Positions 23,831 to 35,536 of a stretch of DNA of 64,000 nucleotides are shown here, one piece after another. Under the pieces are notes generated by a model. It was not told where the DNA came from. It made no database searches and was given only the letters and a program-made list of their open reading frames with translations. Source of the DNA: Ampelocalamus luodianensis (taxonomy: Eukaryota > Streptophyta > Magnoliopsida > Poales > Poaceae); contig CM070622.1 of the NCBI GenBank assembly GCA_036346255.1, positions 22,594,751-22,658,750 of the forward strand, written 5' to 3'. Both the position numbers and the translations under genes were made by a program. Position 1 is the first letter of the stretch. Every line of letters starts with the position of its first letter.

Positions 23831-25069
23831 CTAGCACGACGTCAGGTGCGTTGGTCGCCTCCTCTGCTGAGACATGGTTGACGCGACCACGTGCATGCTG
23901 GGGTGGAGTAGGTGCTGCTCTCTGTGGTGGTGGCGGTGGCCTCGCCGAGCTGGGGCCGTGGCGCCGAGCAGAGTCGTCAGGGCATCCCTGCCGCTGGCGA
24001 GGCACTCATGGCAGCATAGTGGCCACAGCGGCCACATGATGGAAACAAATAACGCCGGGCTTGTATGCCCCGCCACTGTGGTCTCGCCTCATTGTCTTCT
24101 TGGAGCCGGTGGAGAAGGTCGTGGAGGTGCCACAAGAGACCTCGATGGTCTTGAAGCTGGGCACGAGATGCTGAGGTAATCTGGCGCGGCGAGGAAAGCG
24201 CCACTCGCCACTACCGTGCGTAAAGCCTTCCTCCTCTTCCTCGACTCATCCACTGTCATGCTCTCATGCTCCACCACTATCGCCTTGTTGACGGATCTTT
24301 GGAAACTCACGAAATCATGTGCGGCTAAAACAAGCCGCAACTCCTCGACACCATGGAAGAACTTTTATTCGGCGACAGCGTCGGTCGAGACGTCGTCCGA
24401 GCATACCGCCAAGTAGTTGAAGTCATGCGGTACTCAGTGACGGTCCTCCGCCCTCGTCTCAAGGCAGGAACTGCTGCCGCTGATAGCGGCCTCCCTCCGA
24501 TATATGAGCCTCTCGGGCGCGTCCACGAACTCGTCCCAAGTCGGGACGTGGCGGCCGAGCTACATGGTGGAATAGCTATCCCACCATGTGCTCGCCACAC
24601 CCGCCAACTAATAGCTGGCAAACAAGACTCTCTCAACTCCGGTACACTGCGCAATGTTGACTTCTTCTCTATGTTGTGCGGCCGGTCCTCTGCCTCCATC
24701 GGGTCCTTGCGCCCGCAAGCGTCGGAGGGTTGGTCGCCGAAACTCAGCGAGACCTCCGACGCTTCGGTGTGGGCGCTCCTCTGCCGAGCGGAGCCGGGGC
24801 GGTGTTACGTCGATCGCCTCAAGCATCCGGTGCGGTCCATCCGGTTGCACTCAATCATCATCATAAACTCGACCATGGATGGCGGCGGAGGGAGCACCTC
24901 CTCAGGCGGTCCGCCCTGATGGGACGGCGGCTGAGAGGGCTCGTCATGCTCGAGCGGCCGCCGGGATGACCGTCCCGATCGTGAAATCGCTCAAGGGTGC
25001 TAGACGAGGTGCCCTAGATGGGGAGCCTCTGCCGCGCAGGGCTCCTGATCGCGTAGTCGGTCCTGTCAT
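23831..25069 (-). pseudogene. Gag of X, broken
   Basis: The likely start is ATG at 25067-25069 (minus), reading MTGPTTRSGALRGRG. Fragments in at least three frames resemble the gag of element Y: a W-E-RR-LRRL-like middle, the VDKAIVVEHESM segment near 24280, and a degenerate zinc knuckle (CGRCGHYAA) near 24010. The region is GC-rich and carries several stops and frameshifts, with more damage than the integrase of the same element. Confidence 0.7.
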
Positions 25070-26254
25070 CCTGTATTAGACAAGGATGGTTAGTAAATAA
25101 GATAAAAGCCATTACTTGGCTATACATGCACAATCAATATCAAAGAGCAGGAAAATTGTAACATCAAATGGAACACCAAACATTAATCAATCATAAAACC
25201 AAATCGAGACAACTCCGTACATAAGCGCCCGCAGGCTTAAGATTACAACAGAAATAGGAGTGTTTGCAAATAAAACATAACAGTTCGACATCTACTACCT
25301 ATTACATAAACCTAAGGATACAAGCTCAAACATAGAGCTCACCGCCCTAATGACCTAGATATTATTACGGTCAAAGTTCACCAAAAGTCATCGGCGGTGG
25401 TATCCGAGGATCCTGTGTCTTACTGGTCTCCCGGGTTGGTGAGGCGTAGGGGATCCTACGCCGTGATATGGCCTCCTACTTGGGAAGGCGATAGTCGGAG
25501 GCGCAAATGTGCGGTGAAACCTCATTAGCGCCATACAAAGACATCCGACGAATTAGCCTCATGTCATGCATAAGCGCAAATGCTCTGAGCTATAATGAGG
25601 CGACGACGCGCCTCCCATAACTCATGCATTATGCAATGATGCATTTGGTCCATTACGTGAACCAATCTCGCCAATCGCGACTTGGGGGTCCTCCCAAACC
25701 GGATCTAGCAAACGAGTTCACGTCCCTAGCGGCGTGCGCGCATCGGAAAAGTGATCATATGGGGTGGGCTAACTCTGTCGGTCGTGGCGAAGGCGACTCA
25801 TGGCCACCAAAGCCACTTCTTGTAACGCCATGGCCTCGTAAGTACCACGCGCACCGGCGGTAAGGTATGCTCCCCGTGACTTGTCTAGCAACGATATCTA
25901 TCACTGCCATAAATTCCTCCATTCCGGGTCCTCGATCACGGCGGTAGATGGAATAAGTGGGCTGATATGTGAAGTTCGCCCTCCACATCATGTCTCGTAG
26001 CAACGCCGGGTATCCATCCACTCCTTCACTTGATTTTCCGGACAAGTGCGAGGGTTCATCTAAAGGCAAGAAGGCAAGGTAAGTTAGTTTCATAAACCAA
26101 AACAGGATCAGGAGAGAAAAGATACTAAGATGGATAAGGAATAAAAGATATTCTTAACTTAAACTTTCTGAAAATACTTTGATAATTTGAAAAATAATTT
26201 GACCAAGGTACTTACTAACTTAACGCCGATGCTACCTCTAACCTACGATCGGTA
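25070..26254 (-). other. 5' leader of X, no gene seen
   Basis: About 1.2 kb between gag start and primer site. Frames are short and unrelated to known domains. It probably corresponds to the untranslated leader with packaging signals. An incomplete remnant of another repeat cannot be excluded. Confidence 0.6.
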
Positions 26255-26267
26255 TGGCTCGATACTA
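26255..26267 (-). other. Degenerate tRNA-Met primer-binding site of X
   Basis: On the minus strand the site reads TAGTATCGAGCCA, against TGGTATCAGAGCCA expected for initiator tRNA-Met: one base lost and one substituted. It lies two bases from the 5' LTR. Confidence 0.65.
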
Positions 26268-26844
26268 ACGTGGGGACCCGTAATTATCTCCATAAGACCG
26301 AGATTAGATAAGGTCTTAGGGACATAATTCTGGTCTCGATAAATAATTCAATTTAACTCTATCCAAGTGAGGGCTTAGCGAATACTAGAGCCTCAACGAT
26401 CATGCGCTACGCTCCTTTGCAAGCGCTACATGATTGTCGATTCTCTTCGATTGAAGCACTACACTTAGTGAGTTAAATGGGGATCCATTAACAATGAGTA
26501 TGACATATATTGGCTCCCAAGATCAACGACCAATATACTCATACCCTCATCCAACGTTGGTTACATCCATACAACGCATACAACAAGAGATAAAAGACAT
26601 CTTGCATAATAGTCAAAGTCTACACTTATTACATACGGCCGACCGCCAAATTCAAAGTAAAGTATCAAGTAGCAGTGAAGTAAATAAATAAAGCAAAAGA
26701 CCAGTAGTGGTATGCCCATCACCCATCGACAACCGATCAAGGTTAAATGATAACACACTACTCGTTAGTGTCACCCAAGTCAACACTAACGAGATCGTCA
26801 TACTCATAATCTTCCTCACCGAAAAGGCCAGACAAACATCCGGT

Positions 26845-27215
26845 GAGTACAAGTGTTCTCACAAGTCTTACACAAATAAAAATAGTTATGCATAAGGGTC
26901 ATTCAAAGGATGGCTCATATTGGTTTAGTTTTGCGAAAGAGACGCAACAATTAACATCCTACATATACTAGTTTTTCATGTGCCCATTTAAAATCAGATT
27001 TGAAGTAGAAGTAAAGCATATGGTAAAGCATTTCAGTAATAAACAATTTAATCATACAAGGCCAAAGTGGAAGCCCACTTTGATGTACTAAACACATGAA
27101 CATCCCGTTCATGACGAATACCAAGTTCAACCACAATTTTAAATCCAAGTCTAACAATAAGCAGCCACAAATTTCAAGCGATCGTCCATAACCGTGGACA
27201 CAGCTATTCGAATAG
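26845..27215 (-). promoter_or_regulatory. Conserved LTR module in X 5' LTR
   Basis: The palindrome CTATTCGAATAG is at 27204-27215 (consensus form). The hairpin-equivalent GAGTACAAGTGTTCTC is at 26845-26860. The palindrome lies 934 bp from the LTR 3' end, as in the partner. Confidence 0.55.
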
Positions 27216-28309
27216 ATTTATACCCTGTAGGGGTGTACTACTTTACACACACGACTTGATTAGCCCGTTAGCCTCCGGATGCCTCCGAATATAGCACACT
27301 ACCTATGGTGTGCCTACTGTAAATCAAGATATGGTCATTTTTAGCAAGAAGATCCCATTGGGTTAAGTCCCTCAACCCGGGCTCCTAGGAACATAAGGCG
27401 TTACGGCCTCTATGCCCTATCGGCCCAAAGGAACATAGGATTTCACGGTCCCATGCCCTTACAATTTCACCACCGTGGGACCCAACACAACAAAACCTTC
27501 CCCTACTTAACCATCGGCTCCCAATCCGTGTGTGGCGACGAGTGTTGCTTGAACAAAGAGTACCCAAAGTTCGGTCCTTAATTGTCCGACAAGTCCTTCC
27601 ACTTACCCAATGCTCGTGCACAAAGCACCATCACTAACCAACACTTGTCCATACCAAAAGCCCATTTAAAATGACAAAATTTGTCTCATAAAACAGCTAC
27701 AAAGATCTGAAGTAAAAACATAAAGTAAAAGTTGTGTTTATCCCAAAACCGCCGGGTTATTCCCGCGATCGAACTACAGATCTAGACTTGCATGGCTAAG
27801 CAATTCTATAACCCATTATTCACACATCCTATCTTAAGCATATAGGAGTTGGCATAATTCAAGATTAACCTCAAGCATAGGACATAACTAAACTACACAT
27901 CACAAAAATATTGACATAATCAAAATAGCATGCAAGCAATTATCATTGCACTATCTTAACCAAAACTGGGATCAAATATGATGCAAAAGAAAGTTCAAAT
28001 GATGCTTGCCTTGCTGGTACAGTAGCTTCTCGCTCTCAGTAGCGTAAGTGTCGATATCAATATGCTCGGGATCTATATAATTATAACATCAAATAAATAC
28101 CGAGAAAACAACTCAAAAATCAAAATGCTCAAAAATGCATGATTTTTCTACAGTAGTTAGGTTGTGATTTTACATGGATTTAGGTAAAAGAATTATTCCA
28201 GTTGGAGTTATGAATTGGAAGTTATGCTATTTTGAATTTCAGGCTTCATCAAACCTTAAGTCATGTAATTTAATTATTTGGCCAAAATTTGTAGAACAGT
28301 GGTGGGGTA

Positions 28310-28800
28310 AAGGATTACATAGGTAAATAGGTAATGTTAATACAAGTTCAGAATAGTTGAGTTTGTCCCATTTGGAGTTTTTATGATTTAGTTATGTATT
28401 TTCAAAGTTATCAGCCTTTTATAGTATAACAATAATGGAATTAAAGATTATATTCTCCCAAAATAGTTTCTGTGATAGAGGTAAGATGGAGACCATTTTT
28501 AGAATTAAGTTCACTGAAAATGAAAATTATCAAAAGTGGTCTCACTGTTTTTGGAGTTTCCAATAATTACTTATGCATTTTTGAAGTTATCAGTCCTTTT
28601 CTTATTGTAAAAATACAGATTAATGACTCATTTTCCAAAATAAAGCTCTCTGTTACAGAGACAAAGTTGAAACCAATTTTAATATAAATTTCATTAAATA
28701 TTAAAATTATCGTATGGTTTCACTCATTTTGGAGTTAAAGTGATTTAGTTATGCATTTTACAAGTTAATATCGATTTTGGTGTATAAATAAACTGATTTC
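28310..28800 (-). repeat. About 180-bp tandem modules in X 5' LTR
   Basis: This is the partner of the array at 13640-14135, with the same three units. A few small differences separate the copies, and the third unit is altered near 28710. Confidence 0.6.
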
Positions 28801-30892
28801 GAATTTACTAAAGTGATTACTACTTTTTCACCGAAATGCGCTAGCCACGATCGATGTTTTGCGGGCCCGATGAATGGTGCGATTTACGATTTTAACTCGG
28901 ACTTAACTCATGAAGCGGCGGTGGGACCTAGCGTCAGTGGCACGGTCCACGGGACCAGATCCACGCACGCCCGCGCGCAGCGCGCGGAATCATCGGGCTA
29001 GGCCCACCAGTCAGCCTCTCACACAATTCTTTTAACGCTTCTGATTTCTGTGCGCGGGGCCCGCGTGTAATAGACTCATCAGCGCCGCTTAAGACATCAC
29101 TTAAATGCAAATGATTGGAGTTTAACGGCTAATGACATGCTACAGTGACGGTCGGCGTACGACAACGGGATTTCGATCCCACGCGCTTCACCGGCGGCTT
29201 GCCGACGATCCCGGCCACAGCGGCGTGAACCAAGAGCATGAACAGATGGAGAATAGCAAGGCGCTCCTAATGGGAGTAGTCCCGACGACTGAACCGGCCC
29301 AGAACGGCGGCTAGCCGACGGCGAGCGGCGGTACTAAATACGGAAAAAGGAGCTACGCCGATTTGGAAGCGTTCTGAGCAAATGGACACATGCTTGTGCT
29401 CCTAGGGGGCATGAGGAAGCTACCTGAGCTAGGAGAGGGCCTGGGGAAGCTTGGGGATGGCTGGAGCAGTGTCGGCGCCGGAGAAGAAGTAGCGGCACAA
29501 CATGGCTTCACGTGGAGAAGATGATTGTAGAAATCCTAAGGACAGAGAATGGTTAAGATAGCTCAAGGACCATATGAGAATGCTTCATGATCAAAGAATT
29601 GAAGAATGGCTTACCAAAACGAAGTGGGAGAGGAAAGGTTGTTTCCCGGCCGAAAATGGTTCAATCTTCAAATCAACAAGATCCTGCCGTGCAAAGACCA
29701 AATCGATTGAGGGGAAAGTCTAAACAGACTAAAGGACACAAGGTGACGCGCAAGGTTTAGGCTAGTACCTCCGGACACGAAGATGGCACGAGAAGTGTCC
29801 CCGGCGCGCTCGAAAATGGCCGAGCTCAAGATGCACCCGCTACAAGCAAGAACAAGAGCCGAGCTTAGCAAAAATGGAGATGGCATCGAGCAGAAGGAGA
29901 AAGGCACCACCGGTTGGAGCTTACCCTAGAGACAAGCTCAGCCGCTTCCTCTCCTCTGTCAACCGAGGAGAAGTGAGGGAGAAGGAGGGTGCCGAGGGAT
30001 GTTATGCTCGCGATGATGGCGGCCGAGGCGGCGTGAAGTGGAGATCGCTGCAGGTGGTCCGAGGTGGCGGTGGATTCACGGCGTGCTGGCGCCGCTCGAG
30101 CACGTCCGAGGACTTGGCCGCGTGGCACGGGATGCCTGCGTCGCCAACGGCTGGGGAAGACGAAGCTGACAGCTCGGCCCACCATGTCAGCGAGACAATG
30201 ACGCGGGCGAGTGGGAGTTAAGTGACTCAAGGCGCACCGTCGGATCTCAGATGGACGGTTAGGATTAGAAAGTGGCGAAAACAATCGGCCGAAGGGGTAT
30301 GTCATCTGGGCCATCGAATTTCGATCGGGCGGTCCAAGTGCGGTGCAGTTAAGTGACGCGGTCGAGTCAAGCTGCCAGGGTCGGAACTGAGTCTGGTCCG
30401 AGCCATAGGAACAGTGCCAGTTTGGGTTTAAGTTTGACTGAGGTTTAAATCTTTGTGTCCAGTTTGACCGAGGTCTTAAAAATAGAAATAAATTTCATAA
30501 AACCATGAAATAATTTGTGGGGGTTCCTGGGAAGATATAGTTCCCATAAAAATTATGAAACCCTACTGTTCATAATATATTTTGTGATATTTAAATTCAA
30601 CTTAATGTATGTCTTTTAAGTTGGTTTGAATTTTCATTAGGTTCAAACCAGTTCTAAAAATTTTGGATAAATAATATTTATTCATGAAAACTAATGTAGT
30701 ATTTAATTAAATTGTTTTCAGATGATGATCACAACTTTTTATTACTGATTCGAATTTAAATGTGAATTTTGATGTGTATGTTCATCCCAAATTAGATTTT
30801 CCAAGTACAATATATTATGGAAATGTTTTGAAATCAATAAGGCATGCTAATGAAATATATATTAATCCATTTTAATTGGTTGGGCTGTGACA

Positions 30893-30897
30893 TCCAT
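30893..30897 (+). repeat. Target-site duplication of X, right copy (TCCAT)
   Basis: It matches 11582-11586. Joining the two flanks restores the sequence seen uninterrupted in the H 5' LTR near 8171. Confidence 0.75.
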
Positions 30898-31268
30898 GTA
30901 TGCATGTCATTATGTTACTTGACGGGTGTAACTTGCGAGCACGGAAGTTGTGCTCATACTTGCTTAATGCAAACAAATTTTAGAGTTGAAGGACTTCGCT
31001 ATCAGTGTGGATCTCGACGACTAGGCCGCTACCCCAGTCGATTGCCTGTGGCAGATCAGCTGGACTCCACTACTTCTTCATCGTCTTCTGTTGTGTTTAT
31101 TTAATGTTGCCCTGTAAGGCTATCTTGTAATCAACTCTGTTGTTATTTAATAAATTTTAGCGTTTATGGTTGTGTTATCACATTTGTTTACTGTGTGAGC
31201 TAGCCACTGATCATGGGACTAGTTCAATTATGCACAGAAGATCTGGGATGTTAATCTCGGGTCTTACA
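30898..31268 (+). repeat. 3' LTR of element H, last part
   Basis: It matches 8176-8546 nearly base for base and ends GGGTCTTACA. It contains the hairpin GAGCAC-ggaagtt-GTGCTC (30937-30955). The following sequence is coding DNA of element T, so this is the right end of H. Confidence 0.85.
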
Positions 31269-31282
31269 AAGAACAATGAAAC

Positions 31283-31516
31283 CAAACCCTTATACGATCG
31301 GCAGTCTACCAACATGCCATGAGAAGGTACCACGGTTGTATGGTACAACCTCGTAGCCTAGCTGTAGGTGATCTGGTTCTCAGAAAAATTTAGAGTCAAA
31401 CAAATCGTAATAAACTTTCTCCCAAATGGGAAGGTCCATACACTGTGGTCGAAGTCACCCGACCAGGTTCGGTACGACTAGCTATGTCAGACAGGCGTGT
31501 CTTGTCCAATTCTTAA
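31283..31516 (+). pseudogene. C-terminal integrase end of T polyprotein
   Basis: One frame reads AMRRYHG, then VGDLVLRKI, an in-frame TAG, then LSPKWEGPYTVVEVTRPGS and ends at TAA 31514-31516. This is the GPY/F-type C-terminal module of Tat-lineage integrases. The frame is truncated on the left by the H insertion, and the internal stop shows it is inactive. Confidence 0.8.
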
Positions 31517-31782
31517 CATTGATTAACTGCGTAAGTTTTTTATATAGTTGTTTTTTTTCATTTGAATTTGAATTTCAATAAAGATGCTTTTCCTTTCCGA
31601 TAAGTGATATTGTTTATATGTCTGTTATCCATTATCTGTTACAGACTATTGTTGTTTACACTGGTCGGGGAAGACACATTTCTCTCCAATATCCTTTCAA
31701 AGGGTCTCTTTTACTTTTTTGGCGTTGACATAATTGTCACAAGCCATACAAGTTCTAATCGTGACCATCACAGTGATGGTTC
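31517..31782 (+). other. Untranslated interval of T
   Basis: AT-rich, with an AATAAAG-like signal near 31580. No frame of note. Confidence 0.5.
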
Positions 31783-31788
31783 TCACGA
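31759..31788 (+). other. Two-part inverted repeat at the end of the antisense ORF
   Basis: TCGTGA, CCATCAC, A, GTGATGG, TTC, TCACGA: a 13-bp stem in two parts with a one-base loop centre and a three-base bulge. It overlaps the stop codon (31783-31785) of the antisense frame. Its role is unknown. Confidence 0.5.
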
Positions 31789-34428
31789 GCGACATTGGCC
31801 AAAGTAGTTTATCTTCTTCGCCGGATCTCCTAAGGAGGGCAGAGATGATCCTGATCCCATATCGAAGAGAACTTTGTTGAGAGCCTTGACCTTTTCTTCA
31901 AGGCTCCGCTCAAGTTCTGCCTCCTGGTCATGCTTGGACTGAAGAGTTTTTTTCTAATTTTTGAACTTACTCTACATGAGTGGATCAAAAGTTAAAGAAA
32001 TATGATTGCAACGTATAATAAACCTGGTCAAGTTTACGATCAGTTACCTTGAGCTTTCTTCTCAGAAGCCTCAATGGCTTCTTTGTGCTTGAGAGAGGCC
32101 TCGTTGAACCTGGTCGACCACTCTTCGATCGACCGGTTGTAGGCCTTGCACCTCTCTTCAAGACTTGTTATTTTGGCTTCTTTGGCCATAACCTCTGTCT
32201 CAATATTCTTTAATTCTGTTAAAAATGACAAGAGAGGAAATTGATAAACAACAGAGAACAAGATATAAACGGGACGAAAAATTCAGGAAGAAAAGTACTT
32301 ACTTTTTAGTTCAGATTTTCCTTTTCCAAACTTGTTATTCGCTGGGTCAGTCCTCCGATCACAGCAAAATTGTCCACCATATGCTACAAAAATAGCAAAC
32401 TTCTTTGAGTTTTCTAATAAACTTTAAAGAAAATACTATAAAGTGGAGCTTACCTGAATCGCCATATCTGTATAATGGGAGTAGGCAGCCTCGGGACCCG
32501 TATTTAGCTGATGGTCCGAAATTGTCTTCCAAGCCTCGCCGATCTTCTCATCGTCGAAGATCCGAGGGCAATTAGGGAATTTGCTAGGATGAGGAGACCT
32601 CCTCAACAACGAAGAAATCCCCTCTCCTTGATCGATCCCAGCAGTGGTCCAAACCTGCTGGGATCCTTCTGGAACCTCTGCCTCCTTAGGCAGGGTTGGA
32701 GCCTCCACAGTTCCTAGCGAACCTTGCGCCACCACTTCTCGGGGCTATGCGACCATTCTTTCCTCAGGAGTTTCCTCCTGAGGGGTGCTCTGATCGGAAA
32801 TGATCGGAACACCAGACGATCTATGATAATAAAAGAAAGGAAAATCAAGATTTCAGAATATTCGAAACATTGAAGGTATGTGTTTACATAAGTTTCTTTT
32901 CGTGTGTACATACCTTGTCTTCTTGGTTTTGATCTTGAAACGTCCTGGAGCAAAGTCCAGGGCGCTTGCCTCCCTTTTCTTCTCAACCGATTTCACCGAT
33001 TCCAAATCGGTAGGGCTGGTTAGACCCCTCACACCCTCCGACAAGAGGTTGGAGGAAATATCCTCGACCAGTTGGTCGAGAATAAGATCTCTGACCATTG
33101 GATCGGAGCTTGTGGTTTCGTCAACCTCTAGGACAGTTGCTTTAGCAGCAATCGCCTGGTCAGTGATGACCACTTTAGAATCTGTGACCACGATGATTTT
33201 AGTTGGTGGATCCTCTTTTGCTCCCGCCTAATTACACATCAAAGTTAGTTTGGAGGTGGAATACTTCATCTAAAAATGAAAACTCCTTTTTGATGCCTCT
33301 CTTACCTCCAAGGAGCTACCCTCTTGGGTGGCCATTGGGGCAATAGGTGTTAGAGCGTCGATTGGATCAGAGCTCCTAGTAAGCTTGTTGATCTCCAGCT
33401 CGGCCGACTGTACATAAAAACAAAGCTATGGCATGCCGATCGGAAAATTACATAAATGATGAAAGGAAGTTTTTATTTTTACCTTAAGCTTCTCTATTCT
33501 CTCCTCTGGAGAACAGGATGCAAAAATACGGGGAACCACAATCTTGTCATTAGGCTTCCCAGCACATATCATCTTGATATGTTCTTTGACTTCTTCAACA
33601 GAAAGGGCTGTAGGAAGAGAAAAGATTTCAAGGTTACAAAATAATCAACCAAAGCAAACAATACTGGTCGGGATTTGTGGGACTTACTTTCGGTAGAATC
33701 GATGATCGTATTGTCACAACCAACGTACCAGAGCGATGTACGTGATCAGAGCTTCAGGGGGCTTACCTGGTATGTGGAGAACTCTTTCACCACATGCCAA
33801 GAAGTCAGTCCCTTGATGCTAAGGTGTTGGATGGCTTCAATCCAACTCCCCACTCTTCCCACCTTCTTCGCAGAGGAACGCTATCTTGGGTTCTCGACCG
33901 CCACCTTGCCGGCGAAGTAGAGACTGTCTTCTTTGGTGACCGTCATGTAGAACCAGCTTTTCTTTCATGACAACCACGAAGATTTTGAGTACATACGGAT
34001 GTACTCATAAACCTTCCCGTCGTGGAGGCGTAGAGCACACTCCCCAAGTGACGCCATCGATTTCCCTGACGTTGATATCTTGTGGAAATATCTGAAGACT
34101 TCTAGATCTGGCGGGATCCCAGGTAAGCTTCGCAGAGGAAGATAAAGATGCTGATGTTGGTAATAGAGTTGGGAGCTAGGTTCACCAGTTCGATTCCATA
34201 GGACTCTAAGACCTTGGGGAGGAACGGGTGAATCGGCAACCTAAAGCCGCATTCAACATATGCGAGGAAAACAAGGATTTCTCCCTCTTCACCACCAGAA
34301 AAATGCTCCTCGACCGCTGATCTTCAACGGATCAAGGTTCGGTTGGGAAGCACCCCAACCTTCTCCAGGCTTTTGAGCTTCTTCCTGCTCAAATCTAAAA
34401 CAGGCCATTGGGTGATTTGATCTGACAT
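31783..34428 (-). pseudogene. Antisense ORF of element T (gypsy-type transposon domain protein), broken
   Basis: The start is ATG at 34426-34428 (minus), reading MSDQITQWPVLDLSRKK. After an in-frame TGA about 33 codons in, a segment GFRLPIHPFLPKVLESYGIE...LAPNSITNISIFIFLCEAYLG follows. It matches my knowledge of the plant 'putative gypsy type transposon' domain (Pfam Transposase_28 type). Farther downstream are a low-complexity K/E-rich part (33191-32853), a segment GEAWKTISDHQLNTG...YSHYTDMAIQ (32735-32436), and coiled-coil stretches rich in E, K and L (32261-32040 and about 31960-31783) ending ...NYFGQCRS. The pieces lie in different frames, some probably separated by introns, so I do not give an exon model. 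Such frames occur in Tat-lineage elements; their role is not known to me. Confidence 0.6.
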
Positions 34429-34754
34429 TGCTGATTTCTTGGGTAGAGAGACAAAAGGAGGTTGGAGAAAATTTCTTCGGCGAGAAGAGGAAAAGGGATT
34501 GAAGAAAATTTGAGCATGTGAAGCCCGAAAGCCATGCGCAATGGGGATTTTATAGCCTCATTTCATTAACTATAACGGGGAGTTGCCTGAAGCCAAATGG
34601 ACATAAAACTCTTCGGTTTTCCAAATGGTTTCTCGACTTTAAAATGAATACAGACAACCTCGTTAGCTTCGCCATTAAGACGAGGGATTTTCTAATAAGA
34701 ATCTTCGTCAGAAGGGCTTCACACCATAAATTCATTTAAACTTCGGGGGCTAGC
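34429..34754 (+). other. Promoter side of antisense ORF and polypurine-like tract of T
   Basis: Non-coding. On the minus strand it would hold the promoter of the antisense frame, although I see no clear TATA box. CTTCGGGGGCTAGC (34741-34754) lies immediately before the LTR start, where a polypurine tract is expected. Confidence 0.5.
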
Positions 34755-35528
34755 TGACAAGGATTAAATCTCTAAAATATTAATTTATTTGATTAAAGAT
34801 CACACGTCCTTCGTGGTCATAACCCCTAAGGCTAACGACCCCGTGGTCGTAAGGATTTTAGAGGTTACATTATGGGTACCCTGGTGGGATAAGGTCCTGT
34901 ACCTAGTCTCCAACTAGATGACTGCTTGTAGAAGCAATGAACTAGTACTTAGATCCGCTCCAAGTATATTATTTCCATGTGATGAATGGAACATGTACCT
35001 TATTTGCTCCAAACCACACGGCGGTTACAACCCTAAGTCACTGACAATAACCACTAGATGGTTATTATCTCCCACTGACATCAATTGTTGGTCAGTTGGT
35101 CTTTTACCAACTGCATGTTTCTCTGACCAGAGGCGACACTTCCAAAGGGCACCTCTTCACGAATTAACTGTCACCACTTCATCAGTTATTTAAAGGAAGA
35201 TCAAAGGAGGAGATCCAAGACCAATCCAATTGAGGACAAGACAATTGGATTTCATCTGAAGCATTAGTATAGCAAGCAATACACTCAGTATACTTAGGGA
35301 TAGTCTGTCGCCTTACTGAAGGCACCCCTGTAAAGATATAGTTCACTACAATAAAGAGTAATCCTACTCTCTCCTAAGAACTCTTTGCCATTTTTCTCTA
35401 TTTATTTCATAAGATCGGCGACTCGATCGTTGATAGGTAATAATTATTATCTCTGTAATGCTCGATCCATTAATAGGCCTGTTGGAGTAGCTAATTTTGT
35501 ATCGTTATGTAGATGGCTATGAAGTACA
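34755..35528 (+). repeat. 3' LTR of element T (about 0.75 kb)
   Basis: The LTR starts TGACAAGGATTAAATC after the purine-rich tract. It contains AATAAAG (about 35351) and a run GGTAATAATTATTATCTCTG. The right edge is inferred from the nearest CA before CACTA coding sequence; CA at 35528 and positions from about 35480 are both possible. Confidence 0.6.
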
Positions 35529-35536
35529 AGCTCTAA

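Larger units (their letters stand above)
11587..30892 (-). mobile_element. Complete Ty3/gypsy chromovirus X, minus strand
   Basis: Two long terminal repeats (11587-16197 and 26270-30892) in the same orientation enclose an internal region read on the minus strand. The order is primer site, gag, protease, reverse transcriptase, RNase H, integrase, chromodomain, polypurine tract. The target TCCAT is duplicated outside. Removal of a solo Z LTR (16470-20622 plus one TSD) leaves an internal region of about 5.9 kb. Domain order and chromodomain make it a chromovirus. The near identity of the LTRs over long stretches points to a recent insertion. Gag to RNase H is badly broken, so the copy cannot be autonomous as read. 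Confidence 0.9.
26270..30892 (-). repeat. 5' LTR of element X (4623 bp)
   Basis: It is the partner of 11587-16197 and adjacent to the primer site. The right end GGGCTGTGACA is followed by the TCCAT duplication. It differs from its partner mainly by short clustered indels and substitutions near C/G-rich words. Confidence 0.9.
31269..35528 (+). mobile_element. Tat/Retand-type gypsy element T, 3' part
   Basis: Plus-strand polyprotein tail, then a long interval with a reading frame on the opposite strand, then a purine-rich tract and a 3' LTR. A 3' antisense frame is a known feature of several Tat-lineage elements of grasses (Grande, RIRE2 and relatives). The left part is cut by element H. The right LTR edge is uncertain (35480-35530). 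The next sequence is a CACTA gene, which suggests T inserted into that gene. Confidence 0.75.
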
